Of a stretch of 64,000 nucleotides of DNA, positions 32,278 to 44,826 are shown piece after piece. Under the pieces are notes generated by a model that made no database searches, was not told the DNA's origin, and saw only the letters and a program-made list of their open reading frames with translations. The translations under genes and the position numbers were made by a program. The DNA is from Aporrectodea caliginosa (Eukaryota; Annelida; Clitellata; Crassiclitellata; Lumbricidae): positions 379,501 through 443,500 of the forward strand of contig JACEVL010000340.1 in the NCBI GenBank assembly GCA_020284085.1, read 5' to 3'. The first letter of the stretch is position 1. Every line of letters begins with the position of its first letter.

Positions 32278-32570
32278 ATAATTATTCAAATGAGGACATC
32301 GAGTGCTATGCAAAGAATGCATAATAATTATTCAAATGAGGGCATCGCTTGCTATGCAAAGAATGCATAATAGGCCTACTTATTCAAATGAGGGCATCGC
32401 TTGCTATGCTAAGAATGCATAATAATTATTCAAATGAGGGCATCGATTGTTATGCAGAGAATGCATAATAATTATTCAAATGAGGGCATCGATTGCTATT
32501 CAAAGAATGCTTAATAATTAATTATTCAAATGAGGGCAACGATTGCTATGCAAAAAACCAAATCATGTAG
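32278..32570. repeat. 46-bp minisatellite, six units
   Basis: Unit start points (CAAATGAG) are at 32287, 32333, 32385, 32431, 32477 and 32527: spacings 46, 52, 46, 46, 50. Each unit has TATGCAAAGAATGCATAAT and AATTATTCAAATGAGGGCA blocks. The 52-bp unit carries an AGGCCTACT in place of AAT. Units have diverged, so it is not a new expansion. Confidence 0.92.
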
Positions 32571-32599
32571 GCCTACACATCTGCACTAGTTTAATAATT

Positions 32600-35300
32600 A
32601 GGTAATCATAGATTTATATTGCGTTTCCAAAACCATAACAGTCTTCAGATAGATAGATTAAAAATTCAATTGAGGCCTACTCTTCTGGCAGACCTTTCTC
32701 TCCACTTCATGTGAACGTTAAGGACGTGTCTCCAGGACATGACAATAAAATTGGAAAAATACTTAGCAAAACTGTAGATAATTAGGATTTAGGAGTTATA
32801 GTTTGATATAATGTAGCATAGCATAGCAATACATAAAAATATATAAATAAGTTATTTTTTCTCATTTTATGCCTACTTGCTTTCTGAGCTCGTTTATCGC
32901 AAATTAAGTTTTCTCACTTTGAGAGGGCTTCTGAGCCGCTGTCACATATTACATTGTATTGAGGAACAGCTTAGTGCATAATAATGTGGCTTAGTGGAAT
33001 GGAGTGAAATATAGTGAAATGAAGAAGAGCAGACCACAACTGAGTTCAACATCTATCATATTCATAAGGATATGTACTTACTGATTTATGTTTTAACAGG
33101 AGCGGTGCGTTGGTTTTATATCATGTATGCAAATTATATTAGAATGTTATTAGAACAGACGCTAAAATGATAGGACTCTATATTCAGAATCGTATATTAG
33201 AACCAATCAGAATGTATAGGAAGAGTTCATTTTATGTACATATAATCTTCTCTGTGAGTGTTGAGAATACAGTTAGTCGTAGGCTACTTTGTTATTCGAG
33301 AGAAGGAGAATTCATATGTGAAGTAAGCTATCGCACATGTTGGTGATTTACAAGATCTGACCTATTTTTCTGAAGACGGTTATGGATTTAAAAAGACGAT
33401 ATCTGCCCATTTTCAAACAGAACTGCCTGATCAGATGAAATTTGACCCAATTGATTATATTTGTGAAGGACTTATGCGCTGGTAATAAATCCAGATACGA
33501 ATCTTATATAAGTTTGTATAATACTATGCTCTATAGTGTTATGTTCCTGTAGAACAAGTGACCAACTCTTCTCTATCTCCACAGTATAACAACTGTCTCT
33601 CTGTTGCACACTTAAACTGTGCAAGGCTGTCACATAAAGATACATTTCCTGTTACAGTCTAATGCCTTTGTTCTTGCAGTCACCAAATAAGTCTTAATTC
33701 TGACACAGAAGATTCTGTGACTACTCTCGTGTTCAGCATTTTCCATAAATGTAGACATGGCTCTGGAGCTGGAGGTGTTGGATTTTATTAGGGAAATGTG
33801 GCTTTTGAAAACGTTTAGGGAATTTGGTCATGTGCTATAATAACATTATGTGTGAAGGATGTTCATAAAATTGCATCAAAAAGAATTTAAGGATCATAAT
33901 ATTGTGATAGGTACCGCCAACCCGGTTCTCGTGTAGACCATTTTAGTAACGATATTGACATATTCAGGAGGCGGGAGGACAGAGGCATCTGCCATCTCAA
34001 ACTTCGGGCGTTACCGTTTTTCTGGAGAAAGAGAAGGAGGAATAGAAAGGTGGAGAAGAAGACGACGACCCTATCTCCAGGAAAAATAGATCGCCAAACG
34101 AAAATAACAACAAACCACACTAACATTGACAGCCTGTAAATGTTATTACAGGTTTATTCACTAATGTACAAAATACTTACTTATTTACTTACTTACTTAT
34201 GACATCCAACTGATGGGCTATCGTCTAAATTATCCATGTCAAATAGTAAAATTACATTGGCTGGGATTCAATGGCAATTTATTACAAATTAATTATCATT
34301 ACACCACCAAATAATTATATATATTTAGCACCTTGATATCGCATCAATTTTTGCCCACAGTATATTACGGTACACAAAAATAATCGCTTCAACGACCACA
34401 ATAATTAACAATATCTTTACAGAAGGTCTTCTGATAGTCAATGTTTGTAAAATGTTTTTACAAATTGTTTGTACTGCGTATGGAGTGTGATTATAATTAA
34501 AGGACTCTTTTCTGTGAACTTTAAACTTGTCAGTTAAGATTCCTTCCGTTGTTTTCCTTCGATTAAAATCATATAGAAACAATTAAAATACAGATATACA
34601 GATTTGTAATTGTAAATGTAATAATAATTGAAAATTTATGTCGCGCCACATCAAAAAGACTTCATAACTTGTTGCTTAGTGACCGAACGTTCCAAGTGAC
34701 CAGCCTGAGTCCACAGTGATCTCGGCTGCAGGGTAGACGGTGCCTGAGCAGATTTTGATCGGTGTATCAGGGAGAGTCAGAAGCAACGAAGAGGTACGAG
34801 TTGCCCTCTCAGAAGCCGGCTCCCATGGCACGCTGGACGACGAGACCAGGGCGATCGATCGAGCGCAGCAACGATGTCTACGCGTAGAGGAAGTGACCCC
34901 AGACGACACCACAACCGACAGACAATGAGTCAAAGTTTGATTTAAGTTACTGACTTGAACTCACGGATCCAGAGCCAACAGTCCGAGTAACTTAAAAAAT
35001 CCGGTAACAGAATTTCGCAAGATCACTCGATCTGTCCGGCAAAACATATGAGGAACCACAAACCACAAAGGTCGGCACTCACACTCGAAGCGCAAAAGTA
35101 CTAGAACATAGCCTACATTTTATAACAAGAAAAAATTCGTCTGACCATCTGTTATAACATCAAATGCACTTAGAGGGTGTTTTGACCCTTTTAAGCCGTT
35201 CTTGACAGTATCAACAGAAAATGCTTGTAACCTGTGTTATTATTTCATAATGTTGATGTATAGACAGCAATTACAAAGAATAATATAGCTTATGAAGTAC
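32600..35300. other. No gene supported
   Basis: AT-rich sequence. A GC-richer patch (34676-34933) has overlapping open frames on both strands, with no domain I recognise. 'acttacttatttacttacttac' near 34178-34200 may be a retroelement tail. Confidence 0.4.
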
Positions 35301-35343
35301 TCGATTGAGTCAATTATATGGAATTAAAGTTGGCTGATATTAT

Positions 35344-35850
35344 CTGTCCATCCACCAATCCATCCACCAATCCATCCATCCATCCATCCATCCATCCATC
35401 CATCCATCCATCCATCCATCCATCCATCCATCCATCCATCCATCCATCCATCCATCCATCCATCCATCCATCCATCCATCCATCCATCCATCCATCCATC
35501 CATCCATCCATCCATCCATCCATCCATCCATCCATCCATCCATCCATCCATCCATCCATCCATCCATCCATCCATCATCCATCCATCCATCCATCCATCC
35601 ATCCATCCATCCATTAATTCATCCACCCATTCCCATCCATCCATTAATACATCCTGACATACCACCAATCCATCCATCCATCAATCATCCATCCACCCAC
35701 CCACCCACCCACCCAACCACCCACCCATCCATCCATCCATCCATCCATCCATCCATCCATCCATCCATCCAATCATTCATGCACCAATTCATCCATCCAT
35801 CCATCGTTCCACCCATCCAATCATCCATCCTTCCATCCATCCATCCACCG
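35344..35850. repeat. (CATC)n microsatellite, ~500 bp
   Basis: Nearly pure from 35367 to 35576, then drifting with CACC and AATC variants. The Met-Asp-Gly-Trp frames on the minus strand are artefacts. Confidence 0.98.
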
Positions 35851-36214
35851 ATCATCTACTCGCATATTTAAAAAAGGCAACACGAAGGCGATGCATAAAT
35901 GGTTGGCTACGTGCATACATATAAGAACAGCGGCAAAGGGCGAGAGCGAATGTTTTCGTACAGAGCGGGGTCTCTGGGGCGCTGTATGATCTGCGCAGTC
36001 GAGTAAGTGGATATGAAAGCTTTGCATCGGCTGAGAATGCCGAGAGGGTTCGTTTAAACTAGGAATGCAGATATGTATCGGAGAGTGGCTGTGTCACATT
36101 CCCCGAGTTTTATTAGAAGCATTTCCGCCAGGGAGTTCTTCACATGTACAGCCGAATGGGATCACAGTTCGACGATCAACCGATTGGCTGCCGAACTAGA
36201 TTGCTCTTCGACCG

Positions 36215-36465
36215 ACCAACTGACCGACCGACCGACCGACTGATTTCCATGTGACTGGCTGAGTCCTTCACTGACTGACTGGCTGGCTGATTGAGTGGCT
36301 GAATGGCTGACTGACTGACTGACTGACTGACTGACTTGCTTTCTTACTGGCTTGCGACTGTATGAATGACGGATTCACTGACTGACTAACTTGACTAATT
36401 TCCCACTTACAGACTTACTTACTGACTGACTTACTGACATACTGACTTACTGACATACTGACTTT
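36215..36465. repeat. Degenerate (GACT)n array
   Basis: GACCGACC, GACTGACT and TTACTGACA blocks drift across 250 bp. Confidence 0.85.
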
Positions 36466-36717
36466 ACTAACCGACTGAACTGCTGCTCCCCTTGCTTCTC
36501 TTCACCTCAATTATTAGTGCCTACAGACAGCAGGAGAATACAAACATGCATGCAAACGCAGCAGACAGAAGAAAGACAAACAGACCAACAGACAGTTATT
36601 GTCTGACAGAGGATGAAAGGCATGTGTTGGCAAATAAACAAGCAGCCAGACATACACAAATACAAATACAAAGATATAGGCATCAAGAAAATCAATGACA
36701 CAATGTCATATAATAGC

Positions 36718-36846
36718 AGAGAGAGAGACAGACAGACAGACAGAGACAGAGACAGAGACAGAGACAGAGACAGAGACAGAGACAGAGACACAGACAGAGA
36801 CAGAGACAGAGACAGAGACAGAGACAGAGACAGAGACAGAGACAGA
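36718..36846. repeat. (GAGACA)n microsatellite
   Basis: About 20 hexamer units, with one ACAGAC break near 36790. Confidence 0.97.
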
Positions 36847-37089
36847 CACGCCGACAGAGAAAGAGGCGCACTTAGAAGAACAATGTAGGAACCGTTGTGA
36901 ATCGAATGCATTGTGTGTCGAGTTTAATTCCAATTGTTTCTGAAGATGACAGAATTATTATCCTAAAGAGATGACATGACGACAATGACCAGGGACAGAG
37001 AAGATGACTTCATTCTTGGAAACCTTATTATCACATTCGCCCACGTGGCTGTCTCTGTAACATTGTCTATATCTGTACCCATCTGTGCG

Positions 37090-37400
37090 TCTGTCTGTGT
37101 GCCTGTCTCCTCGACCTTCAGTGGTCTTTCACTCTGTACATTTGTACATATACTCAGTTTTCCTGTCTTTCTCTTTCCTCAGTTTCTGTGTCGTCTGTCT
37201 GTCTGTCTGTCTCACTTTTTATCGGTGTCTCTGTTTATATCTGCTTCCTGTCATCAATGTCTCCTTTTCTTGGTTTATTTGCACGTCTTTGTCTTCGTCT
37301 CGCTTTCTTTCTCTATCTGTCTGTCTCTCTGTTTCTCTATCTTGCTCTTGGCATCTCTGTCTGTCTGTCTGTCTGTCTGTGTGTGCGTTCATCTGTCTGT
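37090..37400. repeat. Degenerate (CTGT)n region
   Basis: TGTCTG-rich simple sequence, pure only in short runs (37195-37210, 37360-37380). Confidence 0.8.
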
Positions 37401-37544
37401 CTTTGGTGTTCGGTTGACAGAGCTATCGCCGAACCAGAGCTGATGCGTGTAATTGTCTGGCGCCGATTTCGACGGAGGAGTATTGCTCTTAACGCTATTG
37501 ACCGAAATAATTGCGTGTTTTACATTCGAGGGTAATTTCTCTCA

Positions 37545-37655
37545 GCACCACCACCGACACCATCCCCCTCCACCCTCACCACCACCACCGACACCATCAC
37601 CCTCCACCCTCACCACCACCACCGACACCATCACCCTCCACCCTCATCACCGCCA
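37545..37655. repeat. 34-bp minisatellite, ~3 units
   Basis: The CCGACAC landmark is at 37554, 37588 and 37622, exactly 34 bp apart. Units are CACCACCACCGACACCATC followed by ACCCTCCACCCT. Confidence 0.93.
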
Positions 37656-38219
37656 ACAACAACATCCCTCCTATGAGGGCAACTATTATAGACCTCGCGA
37701 CGGCTTAAGATTGGATGTGGTCATTGCAGACCGCATGGTAATCGGATGTCAGTCTTTCGTACTTAGACCTATATGTAAGAAATAATGACCTTAATCTATA
37801 TGGACCTTAGTATAAGTCTCTACGCATGCTTTTTCATTTTCGTTTTTTACATAGGCCCTAATTATGTTCGATTACAATATGTGTATAAGATTCGGTATTA
37901 CTGTGGGAGACGCTTTATTAATCTGTAAAATTGCAATGCAATGATGATTAAAACAATAATGATAATTATGATAAACTTATTCAGAGGGGCTGCTTCCAAT
38001 TTCGAGGCCTCTCTCATCGATGCCCACCCTCACGCGCGCATCACTGTACCACAGTCATGCAGGTTAATGAATTTTCGCACTACCTGTAACCTTCTGTGAC
38101 CTTGGACTGGATGATGAGACGGCGAGAATAGCTAACTGTTGATCTTCGCCTTGGGACAACTATTCGCGAACCACACGGTCACCCTTCAGGATCGCAATTA
38201 CTTATCGGGTATCAGCCTT

Positions 38220-38665
38220 GGTGTGGCGTTGCCTTGCGGGCGTGTCACAGTCGAATTTACAGGAGCTTTACTGCTCCACCCTTAACGTCCAGTGTCGTGG
38301 CACTGTCCGCTCATCTAAGCAGGATGAGCTCCTTGTTCCCCGCTCGCGGACTTCTATTAGTTAGCGCCGTGCTTTCTCTGTTGCTGGTCCTGCAATTTGT
38401 AATGGGATTCCACTGATTCCAGCCACATGTGACAGCATTCGCACACAGGATGACACTAACGACGATCCCTCACGGGTAGAAAATGACACACGTGCGGCTA
38501 TTCGTCGCTAGTTCTTCGCTTGGTGCCCAGTGCCTTTGTTACCAAGTTTTATGCCAATCTCAAGACTGTTTTCTCTGTAGCCAGGTTTGAGTTGGGAGTG
38601 GTTCTGAGTAGAAAACCTCGAATGGGCGCAATATAAATTTCCGAAATGCATGAATGAATGAACTT
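38220..38665 (+). pseudogene. LINE 3' end: C-terminal remnant, 3' UTR and (GAAT)n tail
   Basis: A + frame gives Arg-Thr-Ser-Ile-Ser, a stop, then Arg-Arg-Ala-Phe-Ser-Val-Ala-Gly-Pro-Ala-Ile-Cys-Asn-Gly-Ile-Pro. This is the closing FSVAGPA.WN.(I/L)P pattern of CR1/L2-type ORF2. About 200 bp later come the terminal core (GGGCGCAATATAAAT) and GAATGAATGAA. The region 38427-38510 is shared with 28.07 kb. Confidence 0.65.
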
Positions 38666-39609
38666 GTGGCGGCGGATGGATTGCATGACCGCTGTTTTAG
38701 CTTCGGCCTTGTCGCTTTTTCTTCGCCCGTCTGAAACATCTAAACTGTCGAAGCCTTGGTCCGTTGGTCGTGACGACAAAAGACAGGACGGGCTTAAGTT
38801 CATCCAATGGCGTAGTTTAATTTGAGATGTCAAGGCGGTCTGCTTCATAGACCTACATGTACTTGGCTGTTATTTCGATTGGGCCGCAGAACTGACGAAT
38901 TCTAGGAAAATATTCAAATACAAATCCACTACTGCCGCAGTTACGGTATCATGTTGTTCCGCTGGCCTTCAAAACTCTGAATCACATTAACAATGCTGCT
39001 GTAGCAGCCTCTTCCTTAGACTAGCTATCAGCCTATCTTATTCTACAGCTGAATTTGCCGTAACTCAAAACTACGTACAATTCTTGATACTAGATTTCAA
39101 ATAAGAGAAACGGAAAGCTAGCTTGATTTTCCTATTATAAATGTTATCATTCTTCTACCGCTACTGCTGACGACAACTTCTACATCAACCTTTATACCTA
39201 GTTCCGTCTAAACAGCAATGTAGGCCTTGGGCAAAGCTTCAATTCTGTCGCGCGTGGAAGTCAAGCAAGCAGCATTTTTATTGATCTTTCTAATTTGGGG
39301 ACGCTAGAATCGTGGTGCACCTGGCGACTGCCCACCGTGCCCGTGCCTTAAGACGGCACTGTAAATTATACCGATATTAATTGCCCAGTTTACAGATTCC
39401 ACGCCAACCAAACATTATTTTCAAACCTTCATCAATCTGTCAACATAAAATCCGCACCGAGTGTCGCACAAATCAATACATAGACGCAAAGATATTATCA
39501 ACTGTTTATTGTATCAATTTCGAGGTTTCCTCAGCACCCAATTAAAACTTGTCAACGCAGACATATTGATCGTCGCCCCTCGCTTTCGCAACTCCAAACT
39601 TAATCAATA

Positions 39610-39915
39610 TTGCAGGATTATTTATTCTGCGCAAGAACCACGTTTATGACATCTATCAACAAAACAGTGTCACACCCTAATCCAAATATCGTGCTCATAG
39701 CTGAGCTTGCATTTTTATCACGGAGCCAGGGTGCTTTCAAACGCATATATCTGGAAACTCTAGAGCATCATGTCATCTCAGTTGTGATCAGACGAGTGAC
39801 TGCTGTAGCATTTGAAAGCACTTTCTTCCTGCCGGAAATTGACGAGGTTTAGCTAACACAGACATTTAAATTCTCAAAAGCTTTTTAAGTCCCGAAGGAT
39901 CATACGCACTTTAGA
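39610..39915 (+). pseudogene. TE ORF C-terminal remnant ending in hairpin tail module
   Basis: The + frame ends with Val-Val-Ile-Arg-Arg-Val-Thr-Ala-Val-Ala-Phe-Glu-Ser-Thr-Phe and a stop at 39852. This parallels Ile-Gln-Arg-Ser-Asn-Ala-Val-Val-Phe-Arg-Asn-Thr in the 24.6 kb remnant. The module 'aagtcccgaaggatcatacg' follows at about 39886, then trinucleotide arrays. Family unnamed. Confidence 0.4.
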
Positions 39916-39917
39916 AT

Positions 39918-40158
<241 letters not shown>

Positions 40159-40934
40159 ACAGCAACAGCAACAACATAATGGACTGATGATAATATACCC
40201 CTATTATCGATTCGTATCTTTACCCCATAGTTTACCAACTTTTAGCTCTTGCCTCCCGTCTGTTTAATAGCATCGGTTGAGCTGGTGTTTCCTGAGGGAA
40301 TGCTCCTTTAGGTCCAGGTGGGTTGACGTGTTTCTGGGCCAGTGTCCAAGCGATCAGAACGATGGTCGCGGGACTAGAAGGTGACAACGCCGCCATTACC
40401 AGTGGTAACGTTCTGTACACGCGTGTGGTCAAGCGTACAGCTGATCAAGTGGTCAGCGGAGCAATTGGTCAGCGATCAGGGAGCGGAATGTGCCTTGACC
40501 TCTTGGAAATCGGAACCGACCGGTCATTTATCTTGATGCCAATGCGCTGCTTGGCGTCACTCTGGCACACGCTGTGTCTGCGAGCCTCAGATATTAATGT
40601 GGCTAATACATGGAAGTATCCGATGCTTATTCATAGTTACTGTGCTTCGCAGTTAAACACTTTTGTCAGGCTGTTATTTATCAGGAGACACAAACTAATC
40701 GTTTGCTCGCCGATATATCCTACGAGAATTTAAAGAAGAAAGCTGGTCAGTTTTAAAAGCATTAATTCCTAAAAGCTTTTGCGGTCCATCTATAAAATCC
40801 ATTCGATGGCTGCATGGGACTCCTGCGCTGCGGATTGCCAACTGTTATTCTATACGATTGATGGTTGGTAGTTCTCCATCCACTTTAACCATGCGCTTTT
40901 AGCATCGACTGAACGGCAGAAAGTGAATATCACA

Positions 40935-41225
40935 TCAGAAAAGGAGCAATCTGAGGGGAGAGTGAAAGGAAGAGGAACAGGCAGCAGGGGAGTCAGAGGA
41001 GGAGAGAGAAAGGAAGAAACGCAGAGAAGATAAAGGGAGAAGTAGAGGAAGAGGGGAGGGAGAGAGAAGGATTGCGAGATAACGAGGGGAATGGGAGGAA
41101 ATAGACAGGGAGAAGGACAAAACGGAGAGTGAGAGGAAGAGCGAGAGGGAGAACGAGAAGAGGAGGAGATAGCGAGAGCAGAGGGAGAGGGAGACGGAGA
41201 GGGAAAGCGAGAACCAGAGAGTGGG
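40935..41225. repeat. Purine-rich tract (GA-rich)
   Basis: About 290 bp of the + strand is nearly all A and G in GAGAGG/AGGAAG blocks without a fixed period. Confidence 0.85.
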
Positions 41226-41394
41226 CTGAAGATCGTTCTCATAGGTGACATTTGATGACGAAAAGGCGGCCGAAGAACGTGACAAAACTTCATTGTTGTT
41301 TCGTTGCTGTATGTTGCCTTGGTCTCGTTGTTAATGGAAGGAAAAATGACTTCATTATTTGCAGCTGTAAAAACAGGTCAAGAGGAGTCGACGA

Positions 41395-41510
41395 CGAAGA
41401 TGAGGAAGACGACGACGACGACGAATATATGTAGAGACTAGGAAATGGAAGACGACGACGAATATAATATGTAGACTCTAAACTAGTCTCTACATTGTAG
41501 AGACTAGGGT
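41395..41510. repeat. (GAC)n patches and small palindrome
   Basis: GACGAC patches are duplicated around 'atatgtagagactagg'. A 12-bp-arm palindrome CTAGTCTCTACA...TGTAGAGACTAG lies at 41483-41507. Confidence 0.75.
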
Positions 41511-41544
41511 GCTCGTGGTCATCATCATCGTCGTCATCATTGTA

Positions 41545-41700
<156 letters not shown>

Positions 41701-41792
41701 AGCATCGTTAGAAAATTGTGGAATTATTGCAAAACACTGATATCATTTTAGACACCTTTAAAACGTTTGTAACCGATGCTATATATACGTCA

Positions 41793-43877
41793 TGTAACGG
41801 TCCCCTATATTATAGTTTTTAGACTATAATAGGATATGTCCTGATCATGAACACGTGTTACATTTAATGTCTCCATCAATCGTGATTGGTTGAATGTGTG
41901 TCATGTTATACAGTTCAACCAATAAAATCAAGTCAACTCAGCTCGTTTTGAATATTAATGATATTTAAATGAATATGTCAATTATTAAAATATGGTCTCG
42001 TTTAATCAAGTCTAGGGGTAATTTAATGAGATCATTTAATATTCTAACTTAACCTTACTTAGACCGGCGTAATGTATCTAATCTTAAGTTTTATGGGGAA
42101 TCTAAAATACCTCTCACGTAGATATTTGAAGCAACTTCTAGGCACTTCGAAATGTCTCCACCACGGATATTCGCAGTCTTCGCTATTGGATGAAGGCGAT
42201 GGCGTCGGTTGACCAGGTGAGCTGATCCATTCTCTTTGTAATTAATTTGATGTAGCTCCACATATTCTCAAGAAAGCGTAGGAGTTATGAAGAATAAAGA
42301 CAGTACTTTGAAGCTTCAATGTTAACTCCACAACGTACGGTTAATCCACCGTTCAGTTCGAATAAGTTCCGACGACGAATTCAAACAACGTTCGAAGATT
42401 TGAATTCCTGTGTGTAGCGATACGACGTTTGACTTCGCTCGAAATAATGATTCCTCAAACTGAATCTATTGCTACCACACTGTTCCTATAGGCCTACTAT
42501 CCGAGTATAGTTCAAGTCGTAATCGTATCGACTTACGACTGTTTTAACTTCACAACACTCTATTGCTTTATCGTCGCAACTAGAAGCGTTTACACAACGT
42601 CCATTCTCATCAGCGACGGATGAAGAAGTCCACCGTAACGGTTCTTTTCCCCCTCACCTGTAGCTTCAGTGCGCATGCGCGGTTAGGCAACCGTGACTCC
42701 TTTTGAATTCAGCCAATGGCATGATCACAACTCCGTAGTGTATTCATGACGTTCAAATTATTAACCCCATTAATTAAATAAAATCTCTGAACTGCCAGTC
42801 AATCTACGCCAGTCAATTAATTAATGCCTAATACAACAAATGCTACAGTTAATTGGTGTCTGTATACTCTTCTAATATCTACATAGGCTTATACATGTAA
42901 TAGATGGGAATGTTTGTATTAATATCAAGGGAATCGTTACAACAGACCCCCAACAAGTAGAATTTACTATAAATTCTCTATTCTATGACCTTGTTACATT
43001 AAACAAACTTCTCATCTATTCATATGTTCAACATAAAACTAACATTAAAACTATAGCTATCGCTATAATAACTCTTACAACACTTAATTACTCCCAGAGA
43101 TAGATATTCTCTGATAATCACCATTTATCATGCGCATTTAGCATGCGCGGTTAGGCAACCGTGACTCCTTTTGAATTCAGCCAATGGCATGATCACAACT
43201 CCGTAGTGTATTCATGACGTTCAAATTATTAACCCCATTAATTAAATAAAATCTCTGAACTGCCAGTCAATCTACGCCAGTCAATTAATTAATGCCTAAT
43301 ACAACAAATGCTACAGTTAATTGGTGTCTGTATACTCTTCTAATATCTACATAGGCTTATACATGTAATAGATGGGAATGTTTGTATTAATATCAAGGGA
43401 ATCGTTACAACAGACCCCCAACAAGTAGAATTTACTATAAATTCTCTATTCTATGACCTTGTTACATTAAACAAACTTCTCATCTATTCATATGTTCAAC
43501 ATAAAACTAACATTAAAACTATAGCTATCGCTATAATAACTCTTACAACACTTAATTACTCCCAGAGATAGATATTCTCTGATAATCACCATTTATCATG
43601 CGCATTTAGCATGCGCGGTTAGGCAACCGTGACTCCTTTTGAATTCAGCCAATGGCATGATCACAACTCCGTAGTGTATCCATGACGTTCAAATTATTAA
43701 CCCCATTAATTAAATAAAATCTCTGAACTGCCAGTCAATCTACGCCAGTCAATTAATTAATGCCTAATACAACAAATGCTACAGTTAATTGGTGTCTGTA
43801 TACTCTTCTAATATCTACATAGGCTTATACATGTAATAGATGGGAATGTTTGTATTAATATCAAGGGAATCGTTACA
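41793..43877 (-). mobile_element. LTR-type remnant (TG...CA) with 5-bp target duplication
   Basis: The left end is TGTAACGG and the right end ATCGTTACA, giving 7-bp inverted termini TGTAACG/CGTTACA. The flanks are an exact 5-bp repeat CGTCA (41788-41792, 43878-43882). TG...CA ends plus 5 bp fit an LTR retrotransposon derivative. Read on the minus strand, the element begins TGTAACGATTCCC. Each internal recurrence of that start is preceded by GGGGGTCTGT, which could be a polypurine-tract remnant. No coding sequence. Without the two extra repeat units the element would be about 1.15 kb, a plausible solo LTR. Confidence 0.65.
42673..43877. repeat. 468-bp tandem repeat, 2.57 near-identical copies
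   Basis: Landmark GCATGCGCGG starts at 42673, 43141 and 43609, exactly 468 bp apart. Within what I compared I see one difference (TTCATGACG against TCCATGACG in copy 3). The array ends exactly at the right end of the TG...CA element. Each unit is a ~269-bp part that includes the element's terminal sequence, plus a ~199-bp part found nowhere else in the window. CATGCGC microhomology sits at the joint. Confidence 0.95.
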
Positions 43878-43927
43878 CGTCAACTCGCTCAATCTTATTA
43901 TCATAATAAAAATCATAATAATAATAC

Positions 43928-43975
43928 TTTTTGCAATCCCGAGGGATCTTATGTACATCGGGAAAAATAATAATA
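43928..43975 (+). repeat. Hairpin tail module with (AAT)n
   Basis: 'aatcccgagggatcttatg', 'tacatcgggaaaa' then AAT units. CCCGA pairs with TCGGG. Its upstream part is separated by the TG...CA element's target site. Confidence 0.6.
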
Positions 43976-44284
43976 ATGATTACTGTTAAAGGAATCTTAG
44001 GTTCTTCTCTGCCGAAGATTTCGAATGGTTGTTTACTCAGTACCTGATAATTAAGTGGTGAATCAAAGGTAATTAGGGCTAAGAGCAGGAAGGGCGCCTG
44101 GCCAGCGCTGACGATTTCAACCGATTCTCTTGGCATCAGTTGCGCTAATGATCTCCTCCTCATGCAGTTCACTCGACCAGAATAAATGCTATATAATAGC
44201 AGTTAAACGAAGGTGATGGTGAAGACAACAATGATGGTGCTGACAACAACGACCGTTTTGCTGATTACGACGATGGCAATGTTG

Positions 44285-44578
44285 TATATATGTATGTATG
44301 CATTTATGTATATATGTATTTATGTATGTATGTATGTACGTATGTATGTATATATGTATGAATGCATGTATGTATGTATGTATGTATGTATGTATGTATG
44401 TATGTATGTATGCATATATGGATGCATGTATGCATATATGCATGTATGTATGCACGTGTGTGTGCTTATGTGTATGTATGCATGTATTCATGCTTATTTG
44501 TATATATGTGTAAGCATGTATGTATGTATGTATGTATGTATGTATGTATGTATGTATGTATGTATGTATGTATGTATG

Positions 44579-44609
<31 letters not shown>

Positions 44610-44720
44610 TATGTATGTATGTATGTAACTATGTTTGTATGTATGCATGCATTATATGTATGTATGTATGTAACTATGTATGTACAATTGTACATGTATG
44701 TATGTATGTATGCGTGATGA
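44285..44720. repeat. (TGTA)n microsatellite, ~430 bp
   Basis: Pure TGTA in the middle (44517-44607), with TGCA, TATA and TGTG variants outside. The Tyr-Val-Cys-Met and His-Thr-Tyr-Ile frames are artefacts. Confidence 0.98.
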
Positions 44721-44826
44721 TGTATGCAAGTGTTGTGGCGTAGATGACAGCATGTTTTTTTTCTATCGCGTTGATCTTGAGCAATTTGCTGAAACAAATA
44801 GAAGCAGCACGACTAGGTCTACATGT

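Noticed and set aside
32278..32570. Possible CRISPR array
   Set aside because: Repeats are contiguous 46-bp units without unique spacers, and the DNA is animal.
34676..34933. GC-richer open frames on both strands
   Set aside because: Both strands are open over the same stretch and neither has a recognisable domain or splice sites.
35314..35677. Long Met-Asp-Gly-Trp and Ile-His-Pro-Ser open frames
   Set aside because: They are translations of the (CATC)n array; a 4-bp repeat without stops is open in every frame.
42673..43877. Satellite or centromeric repeat
   Set aside because: Only 2.57 units, ending exactly at a TG...CA element boundary with a 5-bp duplication; better explained as part of that element.
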